A stretch of DNA of 64,000 nucleotides from assembly GCA_964636125.1 (NCBI GenBank), contig CAZWPX010000015.1, positions 17,400-81,399 on the forward strand. The letters run 5' to 3'. Below are positions 26,644-34,566 of this stretch, one piece after another. Below the pieces are notes generated by a model, which saw nothing but the letters and a program-made list of their open reading frames with translations, was not told the origin of the DNA and did no database searches. The DNA is from CAJINA01 sp964636125. Its GTDB lineage: Bacteria > Desulfobacterota > Desulfobacteria > Desulfobacterales > CAJINA01. Position numbers and translations under genes: made by a program. Every line of letters begins with the position of its first letter. Position 1 is the stretch's first letter.

Positions 26644-26671
26644 GGCACGGTTGTTTCCAGGAAACCGTGCC
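26644..26671 (-). terminator. Hairpin at the end of pilC, possible terminator or attenuator
   Basis: GGCACGGTT (26644-26652) and AACCGTGCC (26663-26671) form a perfect 9-bp stem with a 10-nt loop, starting inside the pilC stop codon. There is no run of T after it on the minus strand, so it is not a classic intrinsic terminator. The rest of the 281-nt gap to the kinase gene shows no gene. Confidence 0.35.
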
Positions 26672-27882
26672 TACCCGCCAACCGCACCGGCCATCTTGAA
26701 AATGGGCAGGTACATGGAAACCACGAGTCCGCCGATGACAACCCCCATAAACACCATCATCACCGGTTCGATAGCAGCGGTCAGGTTCTCCACCGCCTGG
26801 TCCACCTCTTCATCATAAAAATCCGCGATTTTCACCAGCATGTCATCGAGGGCACCGGTGGACTCCCCGACAGATATCATCTGGCAGACCATGGGGGGGA
26901 AAACACCGGTCTCCAGGAGCGGGTCCGACATGGTCCGGCCTTCGGCAATGCCGCCGCGGGTAAAATAAATCGCTTCTTCAACGGTTTTATTCCCCGCCGT
27001 TTTGGCTACAATTTCGAGAGACTCGAGGATAGCAACCCCGCTCGACAGCATGGTACCCATCGTGCGGGTAAATTTAGCCACAGCCACCCGCCTGAGCAAA
27101 GGGCCGATAATCGGCATTTTCAGCGCAGAGGCATCGACAATACCGCGCCCTTTTTCCGTGGCGTAAAACTTCTTAAAGACAAATCCAAAAATCACCACGC
27201 CGCCGGCAACCGTGTACCAGTAAGACCGGGCATAATTACTCAGGTTGACAACCATCTGGGTGGGTGCGGGCAGAGCACCTCCGAAATCCGCGAACATCTT
27301 TTCAAAAACCGGAATAACAAAAATCATGATAACCGCCACCACGATCACCGCAACAGCCATCGTAATAGCCGGGTAGGTCATGGCGCCTTTGACCTGGGCC
27401 TTGAGTTTGGCGGCTTTTTCCATGTAGGCCGACAGCCGCTGTAAAATGGTATCCAAGATACCGCCCGCCTCCCCGGCGGCAATCATGTTTATAAAAAGGG
27501 TATCAAACGAGTTGGGATACTTTTTCAGCGCTTCGGCCAGGGTCTGGCCGGATTCGACGGCCTCTTTTATCTCTTTAAGGGTTTTTTTGAAAGTGGCATT
27601 TTCCTGCTGTGAATAGAGAATATCCAGACACTGGATAATCGGAAGCCCCGCGTCGATCATGGTTGAAAACTGTCGGCAAAATAAAATGACGTCTTTTTGC
27701 GTGACCTTGGGCTGCATGAACGCAACGTTTTCAAACAGGTCTTTCGGCTTGGGTTTGAACTTGGGATTGATGATCTTCATCCGTGCCAGTTGCGCGATGA
27801 CGATCTCGTCACTGGCTGCCTCAATCTCCCCTTTCTGGGTATGGCCGTTTTTGTTTTTCCCTTTCCAGACATAGACCGGCAT
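26671..27882 (-). CDS. pilC: Type IV pilus inner-membrane platform protein PilC
   Basis: PilC (GspF family) is the membrane platform on which PilB and PilT drive pilus assembly and retraction. The 403-residue protein has a soluble N-terminal domain (MPVYVWKGKNKNGHTQKGEI), two homologous GspF domains (about 70-190 and 275-395) with FCRQFSTMIDAGLPIIQCL and FTRTMGTMLSSGVAILESL, and three membrane helices including ITMAVAVIVVAVIMIFVIPV. The MISVGESTGALDDML segment is typical. The ATG at 27882 is preceded by GGAGGG, which rules out an upstream in-frame start at 27900. Other pil genes are not in the window; the PilS-like kinase lies downstream. Confidence 0.93.
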   Translation of the reverse strand: MPVYVWKGKNKNGHTQKGEIEAASDEIVIAQLARMKIINPKFKPKPKDLFENVAFMQPKVTQKDVILFCRQFSTMIDAGLPIIQCLDILYSQQENATFKKTLKEIKEAVESGQTLAEALKKYPNSFDTLFINMIAAGEAGGILDTILQRLSAYMEKAAKLKAQVKGAMTYPAITMAVAVIVVAVIMIFVIPVFEKMFADFGGALPAPTQMVVNLSNYARSYWYTVAGGVVIFGFVFKKFYATEKGRGIVDASALKMPIIGPLLRRVAVAKFTRTMGTMLSSGVAILESLEIVAKTAGNKTVEEAIYFTRGGIAEGRTMSDPLLETGVFPPMVCQMISVGESTGALDDMLVKIADFYDEEVDQAVENLTAAIEPVMMVFMGVVIGGLVVSMYLPIFKMAGAVGG

Positions 27883-27942
27883 TATCAACCCTCCGTACAA
27901 TAGTTGGGTGAGTTTTTAAAAAAGGGTGGTCGAATCCTTTTG

Positions 27943-27971
27943 GCTATACTATCATTTTATCTATTTTTCAA
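27943..27971 (-). promoter_or_regulatory. Predicted sigma-70 promoter of pilC
   Basis: On the minus strand TTGAAA (27966-27971) and TATAGC (27943-27948) are 17 nt apart in an AT-rich gap, giving a start near 27936 and a leader of about 54 nt before pilC. The gap lies between divergent genes, so it must also hold the start signals of the tRNA nucleotidyltransferase gene; I found no convincing plus-strand boxes. Confidence 0.5.
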
Positions 27972-28076
27972 GTCTTTAACGGTATTTACCTGTTTGCGCC
28001 TTGCCAAAGATAGTCAACTATGCATATGGTATTTTCTGGAATTTTCATACAGCTATTCTATCGGGCGGGTTAAGCG

Positions 28077-30782
28077 ATGTCAAATTCAAGCAGCGGCCAA
28101 CAACCATTGACGGTAATTACTACACATACCAATGCTGATTTTGATGGCCTGGCCTCCATGCTGGCAGCCCAAAAACTGTACCCGGAAGCAGTGGTGATTT
28201 TCCCCGGATCACAGGAAAAGAACCTGCGAAATTTCTTTATCAACTCAATGGCCTATCTCTTCAATATGGCCGACATTAAAACAATTGATCTTGGGCGGGT
28301 CAAAAAACTGGTACTGGTGGACACCCGTCAACCCCACCGAATAGGTCGCCTGGAAGAATTGACCGCCCGGGAGGATGTCGAAATTCATGTATATGACCAT
28401 CATCCGCCCACTGCAAAGGACGTCGCCGGACACGCTGGTGTGCAAAAGATCACCGGGGCAACCGTCACGATTCTCACGGAAATTATTCAGTCCCGGGGTA
28501 TTGCGATCAGCCCTGATGAAGCCACGATCATGTCGCTGGGTATTTATGAAGATACGGGATCTTTTACCTTTTCATCGACCACTGCAGCGGATTTTCATGC
28601 GGCCGCCTGGCTGCTTTCCCGGGGCGCCAGACTCAACGACGTGGCCAGCCTGATATCCAGGGAGATAAGCCCGGAACAGGTAGGCATTCTCAACGACATG
28701 ATCCAGGCCGCCCAGCGGTCCAATATCAACGGCATCGAAGTGGTCCTGACCACCATTACCAGCGATAAATATATCGCTGATTTTGCGTTCCTGGTCCACA
28801 AGATGGTGAAAATGGAACGCCTTGACGCCATCTTTGCCATTGCCCGGATGGCCAATAAAATCTACGTGGTGGCCCGCAGCAGAATCCCGGAAGTGGACGT
28901 GGGAGAAATCGTGGCGGTAATCGGCGGAGGGGGCCACCCCTACGCCGCAGCAGCGACCATTAAAGACAAAACCCTGGCCCAGACCGAGCAGCAGCTGATT
29001 GACCTCCTGTACAAAAAAATCAGCCCCCGGCGTCTGGCGCGGGATCTGATGTCCACGCCGCCTATCAAGATCGACGAGGAACTGACCTGTTCGGCGGCCG
29101 GCAACCTGCTCACGCAGTACAATGTCAACGCTCTGGTGGTAACCCGCCAGGCCGACCCGGCGGAAGTCCTGACCGGCATCATCACCCGCCAGGTGATTGA
29201 AAAAGCCCTCTATCATAATCTGGACCGGGTTCCGGTTAAAGAGTACATGACCACCGAATTTGCCTCGGCGGGCCCGGAGGCGGACCTGCAGGAAATTCAG
29301 GAAAAAATCATTGGCAACAAGCAGAGAATATTACCCATACTGGCGGCCAATGCCATCATCGGTGTGGTGACCCGCACAGACCTGCTCAACATCCTGGTCA
29401 GACGCTCGCGTTTGACCAATGGCGACTCCCCAGATCCTTACAGCGCGCCGATAAATGTAAGGACGCGCAACATCAAGAAATTCATGTCTGAACGGCTGCC
29501 CGGCAAACTTCTGGATACCCTGCGGCGCATTGGCACAGTGGCCCGGGATATCGGCGTCAACGCCTATGTGGTCGGCGGCTTCGTCCGGGATCTGTTTCTC
29601 TATCGCCAGAATGAGGACATTGATATCGTTGTCGAGGGCGACGGGATTCACTTTGCTAAAAAATTTGCCCGCCTTTCAGGGGCTCGGCTGCACACCCACG
29701 CTAAGTTTGGCACCGCAGTCATCATTTTCAAGGATGGTTTCAAAATTGATGTGGCCACGGCACGCATGGAGTACTATAAATTTCCGGCGGCCCTGCCCAC
29801 CGTGGAGATGAGCAGCATCAAACTGGACCTGTTTCGCAGGGACTTTACCATCAACACCCTGGCCATACGGTTGAACCCCGATAATTTCGGCACCCTCATA
29901 GATTTTTTCACCGCCCACAAAGACATCAAAGAGAAGACCGTCAGGGTCCTGCATAACCTGAGTTTCGTGGAAGATCCCACCCGGGTATTTCGGGCCATCC
30001 GCTTCGAACAACGTTTCGGTTTCTCCATTGGTAAACTCACGGCCGGCCTGATAGACAACGCCATCAAAATGGATTTTTTCAAGCGCCTGGGAGGGCACCG
30101 CGTTTTTTCGGAACTGCGCCAAATTCTCGAAGAAGAGAATCCCGCCGCGGCCATTATCAGGCTCCAGGATTACAAACTGCTGAAAGTCATCCACCCGACC
30201 ATCAATGCAAACAAGGGCCTCAAGCCCGCCTTTCAATCTGTCAAGAAAGTTCTGGACTGGTATGATTTGCTTTTTATGGAAGAACCCTATATAAAGTGGC
30301 CCGTTTATTTTATGGCGCTGACCCGCCAATGCGACAAAAAAACAGTTGAAGAGATTTGTGACCGGTTTGAACTGCCGCCCCGTTATCGGACGGTTTTCTG
30401 CCGGCAGCGCTTCGAGGCGGATCGCTGTATTTACGGCCTTGAACGAAGATTACCTAAAAAAAACAGTACGATTTATAACCGTCTGAATGGCTTAAGGATA
30501 GAACTGCTGCTGTATATGCTGGCCATGACGGTCAAAGAACCGGTCAAACGGGCCATTTCCAGATACTGCACCAAACTGCGTTTCGTGGCACCCGTCATTT
30601 CGGGAAAAGACCTGAAACGGCTCGGCCTGAAACCAGGCCCGGTTTTCAGACAGGTCCTGGATGCCGCCCGGGATGCCCGTTTGAACGGAAAAATTGAATC
30701 TGCCCGGGACGAATACGAATTCGCCAGAAACTATATACGCAAACACAATCTCAACCCCACAGGACGTGTACATGAACACTGA
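28077..30782 (+). CDS. DHH-CBS-tRNA nucleotidyltransferase (A- or CC-adding type) fusion
   Basis: The 901-residue protein joins three modules. Residues 10-300 form a DHH/DHHA1 phosphoesterase (THTNADFDGLAS, DHH at 107-109, GGGGHP at 283-288). Residues 320-440 hold a pair of CBS domains. Residues 480-880 are a class II tRNA nucleotidyltransferase with VVGGFVRDLFL, the metal site DIDIVVEGD, RRDFTINTLAI and DPTRVFRAIRFEQRFGF. This layout is known in Aquifex- and delta-type bacteria, where CCA is built by separate CC- and A-adding enzymes. Which step this one performs cannot be read directly. The DHH part may act on nucleic-acid ends or dinucleotides. It overlaps trpS by 11 nt. Confidence 0.88.
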   Translation: MSNSSSGQQPLTVITTHTNADFDGLASMLAAQKLYPEAVVIFPGSQEKNLRNFFINSMAYLFNMADIKTIDLGRVKKLVLVDTRQPHRIGRLEELTAREDVEIHVYDHHPPTAKDVAGHAGVQKITGATVTILTEIIQSRGIAISPDEATIMSLGIYEDTGSFTFSSTTAADFHAAAWLLSRGARLNDVASLISREISPEQVGILNDMIQAAQRSNINGIEVVLTTITSDKYIADFAFLVHKMVKMERLDAIFAIARMANKIYVVARSRIPEVDVGEIVAVIGGGGHPYAAAATIKDKTLAQTEQQLIDLLYKKISPRRLARDLMSTPPIKIDEELTCSAAGNLLTQYNVNALVVTRQADPAEVLTGIITRQVIEKALYHNLDRVPVKEYMTTEFASAGPEADLQEIQEKIIGNKQRILPILAANAIIGVVTRTDLLNILVRRSRLTNGDSPDPYSAPINVRTRNIKKFMSERLPGKLLDTLRRIGTVARDIGVNAYVVGGFVRDLFLYRQNEDIDIVVEGDGIHFAKKFARLSGARLHTHAKFGTAVIIFKDGFKIDVATARMEYYKFPAALPTVEMSSIKLDLFRRDFTINTLAIRLNPDNFGTLIDFFTAHKDIKEKTVRVLHNLSFVEDPTRVFRAIRFEQRFGFSIGKLTAGLIDNAIKMDFFKRLGGHRVFSELRQILEEENPAAAIIRLQDYKLLKVIHPTINANKGLKPAFQSVKKVLDWYDLLFMEEPYIKWPVYFMALTRQCDKKTVEEICDRFELPPRYRTVFCRQRFEADRCIYGLERRLPKKNSTIYNRLNGLRIELLLYMLAMTVKEPVKRAISRYCTKLRFVAPVISGKDLKRLGLKPGPVFRQVLDAARDARLNGKIESARDEYEFARNYIRKHNLNPTGRVHEH

Positions 30783-31785
30783 AGTAGTTTTAACAGGGAT
30801 ATCGACAACCGGAACCCCCCATCTCGGCAACTATGTCGGCGCCATCAGGCCGGCCATTGAGGCCAGCCGCCAGACGAACGCGAAGAGTTTTTACTTTCTG
30901 GCCGATTACCACTCGATCATTAAATGCCACGACCCGGAGGCTGTCCAACAGTCCAGTCTCTCGGTGGCCGCAACCTGGCTGGCCCTGGGCCTCGATACGG
31001 ACAATGCAATTTTTTACCGGCAAACGGACATTCCGGAGATCCCCGAACTCACCTGGATATTGAACTGCATGACGGCCAAGGGCCTGATGAACCGGGCACA
31101 TGCATACAAAGCCGCCGTTGCGGACAATGACCTTGCCGGCACCAAAGACCCCGACAAGGGCGTGTCCATGGGCCTGTTCAGTTACCCGGTGCTCATGGCC
31201 GCGGACATCTTGATGTTCAAAGCCAATAAAGTACCGGTGGGAAAAGACCAGATCCAGCACCTGGAGATGACCCGTGATATCGCGGCCCGTTTCAATCACA
31301 CCTACAAACCGCTGTTCGTACTGCCCGAAGCGGTGGTGAATGAAAAAACCGCGGTCCTGTCAGGTCTTGACGGCCGTAAAATGAGCAAAAGCTACAACAA
31401 TACGATCCCACTCTTCGAACCGGAGAAAAAACTCCGCAAACTGATTATGAAGATCAAAACCAACTCCCTGGAACCCGGTGAGCCCAAAGATCCCGACGGC
31501 TGCACGCTTTTCGAAATCTTCCAGGCCTTTGCACCGGCAGATGAAGTCCAGGGTCTGGCCGCACGCTACCAGGGCGGAATTGCGTGGGGCGAAATGAAAC
31601 AGTTTCTCTTTGCGTACCTGAACGATCACCTGGCCAAGCCGCGCCAGCTTTACATGGAGCTTATGGCTGATCCGGGACATATTGAAACCGTCCTCCAGCA
31701 GGGTGCGGCCAAAGCCAGGGCACTCAGCAGCCCCTATCTGGAAGAAATCCGCACCGCGGTGGGTATCAGAAAACTAGACAATTGA
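30772..31785 (+). CDS. trpS: Tryptophanyl-tRNA synthetase
   Basis: The 337-residue class I enzyme charges tRNA-Trp. It starts MNTEVVLTGISTTGTPHLGN, where TGTPHLGN is the HIGH-type motif, and has LSGLDGRKMSKSYNNTI, the KMSKS motif, plus MAADILMFKANKVPVGKDQ typical of TrpS. The ATG at 30772 has AGGACG upstream and overlaps the end of the nucleotidyltransferase gene; the longer open frame to 30694 is entirely inside that gene. It is followed directly by scpA and scpB, a common order in this group. Confidence 0.96.
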   Translation: MNTEVVLTGISTTGTPHLGNYVGAIRPAIEASRQTNAKSFYFLADYHSIIKCHDPEAVQQSSLSVAATWLALGLDTDNAIFYRQTDIPEIPELTWILNCMTAKGLMNRAHAYKAAVADNDLAGTKDPDKGVSMGLFSYPVLMAADILMFKANKVPVGKDQIQHLEMTRDIAARFNHTYKPLFVLPEAVVNEKTAVLSGLDGRKMSKSYNNTIPLFEPEKKLRKLIMKIKTNSLEPGEPKDPDGCTLFEIFQAFAPADEVQGLAARYQGGIAWGEMKQFLFAYLNDHLAKPRQLYMELMADPGHIETVLQQGAAKARALSSPYLEEIRTAVGIRKLDN

Positions 31786-31793
31786 ACGAGTTT

Positions 31794-32507
31794 ATGCCAG
31801 CAGACAATTACAAGGTTGACCTTGAGGATGTGTTCGAGGGGCCCATGGATCTTCTCGTCCACCTGATCAAAAAAAATGAGGTGGATATATACGACATCCC
31901 CATTGCCCTGATTACCGACCAGTATCTGGCCTATATCAAGTGGCTCAAGGCCATGGATATTGACTTCGCCGGGGATTTTCTGGTCATGGCGGCCACCCTG
32001 GCCCAGATTAAATCCCGGATGCTCCTGCCGGTCCACGAAGGAGACGAAGAGGAAGAGGACCCCCGGACGGAAATCGCCCGGCCGCTGCTCGAATACCTTG
32101 AGATGAAAGCCGCGGCCCAACACCTGGCCAACCGCAACCTGCTGGGTGAAAAAACGTTTGTGCGCACTCAGGCCAAACATCAATATATAGACGAAGCCGG
32201 TGATGAGGTGGTCCAGGCGGGACTGTTCGAACTGATTGACGCTTTCCAGAAAATTCTTGATAAAATGGCCCCCGACCACCGGGTGGATATGAGCAGTGAG
32301 CGCATATCCGTCAAGGAACGTATGACCCAGATCGTGGATTTGCTGGAAGTAAAAGGCTCGGCCGCTTTCGACGAACTCTTTGACAAAATCGTCGAGAAAG
32401 GTGATATTATTGTCACTTTCCTGGCAGTCCTTGAGATGGTCAAATTGAATCTTGTAAAGATCGTACAGCACGTGCAAACAGGAATCATTCGGATTTTTTA
32501 CCTCTGA
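31794..32507 (+). CDS. scpA: Segregation and condensation protein A (kleisin)
   Basis: ScpA is the kleisin that bridges SMC heads in the bacterial condensin and supports chromosome segregation. The 237-residue protein has the N-terminal FEGPMDLLVHLIKKNEVDIYDIPIALIT, a very typical ScpA signature, an acidic linker (EGDEEEEDP) and a C-terminal winged helix (KGSAAFDELFDKIVEKGDIIVTFLAVLEMVKL). A TTG at 31782 overlapping the trpS stop is possible; the ATG at 31794 was chosen because the family sequence begins there. It overlaps scpB by one base. Confidence 0.94.
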   Translation: MPADNYKVDLEDVFEGPMDLLVHLIKKNEVDIYDIPIALITDQYLAYIKWLKAMDIDFAGDFLVMAATLAQIKSRMLLPVHEGDEEEEDPRTEIARPLLEYLEMKAAAQHLANRNLLGEKTFVRTQAKHQYIDEAGDEVVQAGLFELIDAFQKILDKMAPDHRVDMSSERISVKERMTQIVDLLEVKGSAAFDELFDKIVEKGDIIVTFLAVLEMVKLNLVKIVQHVQTGIIRIFYL

Positions 32508-33193
32508 TGGCAAACTTGAAGAAAATTATCGAGAGCCTGCTCTTCGTTTCGGAAGATCCCATCACGGCGGAGAAAATCTGCAAGGCCGCCGGCAGTTGGG
32601 AAATGGCAGAGATCCGCACAGCCCTGGAAGAATTGATTGATGAATACCAGGCCCGCAACGGTGGGTTTTATTTAGCCCGGGTCGCCGGCGGGTTCCAATT
32701 CAGAACGCCGCCGGAAACAACGGAATGGATCAAACGCCTGATTCAGCCCAACGCGCCCCGTTTGAGCAAAGCGGCCCTGGAAACCCTTGCCATCATCGCG
32801 TACAAACAGCCCGTCATCCGGGCGGATATTGAACACATCCGGGGCGTGGACAGCGGCGGCGTCATCCGCATGCTCCTGGAAAGAAAACTGTTACGGGTTC
32901 TCGGGCGCAAGGAGATACCCGGCCGACCCCTGATTTATGCAACGACGAAGCTTTTCCTCCAGGTTTTTGACCTGAAAGACCTCAGAGACCTGCCCTCCCC
33001 CAAAGAGATCGAGGAAATGGCTCTTGACTCCGGCCCGGTTGCACCTCGCCCCGCAGAAGCCGCCGCAGTTCTCACAGATGCTGCCGCCGGCCAGATCGCC
33101 GCCCCGCAGGGCCCTGACAAGCAGGGGCAAGCAGACTTTCAACCTGCAGAAGAATCACACCTGAACCGGCCGAACCTGTCAAAAAAAACTTGA
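32507..33193 (+). CDS. scpB: Segregation and condensation protein B
   Basis: ScpB dimers bind ScpA in the SMC-ScpAB condensin. The 228-residue protein begins MANLKKIIESLLFVSEDPIT and holds two winged-helix domains (about residues 1-80 and 85-160), with RLSKAALETLAIIAYKQPVIRADIEHIRG, the strongest family signature, and a low-complexity alanine-, glutamine- and proline-rich tail (about 175-228). The ATG shares its A with the final base of the scpA stop (TGATG), which suggests translational coupling. The HU promoter boxes overlap its last codons. Confidence 0.94.
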   Translation: MANLKKIIESLLFVSEDPITAEKICKAAGSWEMAEIRTALEELIDEYQARNGGFYLARVAGGFQFRTPPETTEWIKRLIQPNAPRLSKAALETLAIIAYKQPVIRADIEHIRGVDSGGVIRMLLERKLLRVLGRKEIPGRPLIYATTKLFLQVFDLKDLRDLPSPKEIEEMALDSGPVAPRPAEAAAVLTDAAAGQIAAPQGPDKQGQADFQPAEESHLNRPNLSKKT

Positions 33194-33218
33194 CGCAAAG
33201 TCAACAACCCTCTATATA
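33190..33218 (+). promoter_or_regulatory. Predicted sigma-70 promoter of the HU/IHF gene
   Basis: TTGACG (33190-33195) and TATATA (33213-33218) are separated by 17 nt, overlapping the scpB stop codon. Transcription would start near 33225, about 60 nt before the HU/IHF start. Both boxes are near consensus, so separate strong expression from the scpAB operon is likely. Confidence 0.65.
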
Positions 33219-33285
33219 TATTAAATATTGCCGCATCATGGATCAATTTGCTACTAAAGTTTCCAAACTTTTTCAAGGAGCCTCC

Positions 33286-33561
33286 ATGAACAAATCAGAC
33301 CTAATCAGTGCCATTAAGGAAAAAACTTCTTTAAGCCGAAAAGATGCCGAAACAGTCATCGACACCTTTTTCGATACCATTACCCAGAGTATCGTCAGCG
33401 GCGGCCGTGTTGAGATCCGAGGATTTGGCAGTTTCATGGTGAAAGATTACAAACCCTACGTTGGCCGCAACCCCAAGACCGGCTCACAAATCCAGGTCCC
33501 GCCCAAAAAACTGCCATTTTTCAAAGTCGGCAAAGAGCTAAAAGAGATGGTCGACAATTAG
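33286..33561 (+). CDS. HU/IHF family DNA-binding protein
   Basis: The 91-residue basic protein starts MNKSDLISAIKEKTSLSRKD and carries the family signature VEIRGFGSFMVKDYKPYVGR followed by NPKTGSQIQVPPKK, the DNA-embracing beta-arm. It bends and compacts DNA as a dimer. Length and arm sequence fit both HU and IHF subunits; RGFGSF and the NPKTG arm do not decide between them, so no symbol is given. The ATG at 33286 follows AAGGAG; an open frame to 33190 runs through the predicted promoter and was rejected. A sigma-54 regulator is present elsewhere in the window, and IHF often helps such systems. Confidence 0.93.
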   Translation: MNKSDLISAIKEKTSLSRKDAETVIDTFFDTITQSIVSGGRVEIRGFGSFMVKDYKPYVGRNPKTGSQIQVPPKKLPFFKVGKELKEMVDN

Positions 33562-33670
33562 CCCGGCGGGTGCCGGTGTAACGATAGGGATAAAACCGCC
33601 ACAGCCCGCCTGACAGGAACGCTTCTTGAGATGCAATGGTATCAGCTCGAGACAACACCCCGCCACCTGT

Positions 33671-33699
33671 TTGACATTTTTACAATCTCTGAATATACT
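33671..33699 (+). promoter_or_regulatory. Strong predicted sigma-70 promoter of the gene at 33781
   Basis: A perfect TTGACA (33671-33676), a 17-nt spacer and TATACT (33694-33699, five of six consensus) form one of the best promoters in the window. Transcription would begin near 33706, about 75 nt before the ATG of the unknown gene. Confidence 0.65.
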
Positions 33700-33780
33700 G
33701 GCGTTTCAAAATCATATCTAATTCTCAATACGGTAATCCGGTCGTTTAAAAATATACCCCTGACGCTAAAGGAATGAGCA

Positions 33781-34230
33781 ATGGAAAACGACGCAACCAT
33801 GGTCATGGATACAGTTAAAATCAACATTTTACAGGGAATCGTGAATGGTGTCATAGAATCAGACTTCGAAACCCTGGCTGAGACAATCAGCCCGGTCTTG
33901 AAAAAAATCTGGTGGGATAAAGACCGGCTATTCGTAAACAACAGGGGGAACGAGCAATTTTTTGGTGATTACGACAAGCTTGAAAGGGTTTTCGACGAAA
34001 TTGCCGCTGTGGTCACAGCGGGACAATATGGCAAACTCGGCTTCATCGGCCTTATGGGAAAACGGGAAATTGTGGCCACGGTTTACTTTGGAAACAGTAA
34101 ATGGGAACTTAAAGAGTTTACCCGCCCCAAGGCACCGGATTGGTACAAGTCCGAAGAATGGCACAAGATGGAAAAGTGGCGGGAAGAAGATCTTGAATGG
34201 GATGAACTTTTTAAACGGCTTGAAACCTGA
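33781..34230 (+). CDS. Unknown 149-residue soluble protein, monocistronic
   Basis: I do not recognise this protein. It has no signal peptide or membrane segment. The N-terminal half looks alpha-helical (MVMDTVKINILQGIVNGVIE), the middle has IWWDKDRLFVNN and GFIGLMGKREIVATVYFG, and the C-terminus is rich in tryptophan and charge (DWYKSEEWHKMEKWREED). AAGGA precedes the ATG at good distance. It stands alone between a strong predicted promoter and a strong intrinsic terminator, so it is very likely a real, well-expressed single gene. No functional claim is made. Confidence 0.8.
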   Translation: MENDATMVMDTVKINILQGIVNGVIESDFETLAETISPVLKKIWWDKDRLFVNNRGNEQFFGDYDKLERVFDEIAAVVTAGQYGKLGFIGLMGKREIVATVYFGNSKWELKEFTRPKAPDWYKSEEWHKMEKWREEDLEWDELFKRLET

Positions 34231-34251
34231 TCAGGTTTAATCGCAGTCAAG

Positions 34252-34281
34252 GGCCCGGGACCATCTCCCGGGCCTTTTTTT
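34252..34281 (+). terminator. Rho-independent terminator
   Basis: GGCCCGGGA (34252-34260), loop CCATC and TCCCGGGCC (34266-34274) form a perfect 9-bp GC-rich stem followed by seven T (34275-34281), 22 nt after the stop of the gene at 33781. It is the clearest intrinsic terminator in the window. Confidence 0.93.
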
Positions 34282-34356
34282 ATAGCTGTGCCCGTATCCG
34301 GCTGCGGCCGCCCGCTGCGGCAAAGAACCCGGAACATCAGGCGCAGCAGCAAGGTT

Positions 34357-34566
34357 TTAATCCTGAAATTTAAATGAAACTTTAACCCTTGCCCGGTACC
34401 GGGTAACCTTGCCCCCTTCTATGGTCATATCCAGTTTTCCGATCTCCGCGATTCTTAAGTCCCTTAAGCTTCCGGAAGCCCTTTCAACAGCAGTTTTTGC
34501 CGCCTCCTCCCATGAAGTCGCACTGGTTCCGACCAACTCGATAATCTTGTAAATGCTTTCACCCAT
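34357..34566 (-). CDS. Dodecin family flavin-binding protein
   Basis: Dodecins are 65-75-residue proteins that form hollow dodecamers and bind FMN or riboflavin, acting as flavin stores or buffers. The 69-residue product starts MGESIYKIIELVGTSATSWE, followed by EAAKTAVERASGSLRDLRIA and ends VTRYRARVKVSFKFQD, matching the beta-alpha-beta-beta family pattern, including the SATSWEEA tryptophan that stacks on flavin. AAAAGGAGGG lies at ideal spacing before the ATG at 34566. It faces the terminator of the convergent unknown gene and is probably monocistronic. Confidence 0.93.
   Translation of the reverse strand: MGESIYKIIELVGTSATSWEEAAKTAVERASGSLRDLRIAEIGKLDMTIEGGKVTRYRARVKVSFKFQD

Noticed and set aside
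28077..30782. Frameshift-free fusion suspected to be an assembly join of two genes
   Set aside because: DHH-CBS-nucleotidyltransferase layouts of this length are a known architecture and the frame is continuous with even codon use.
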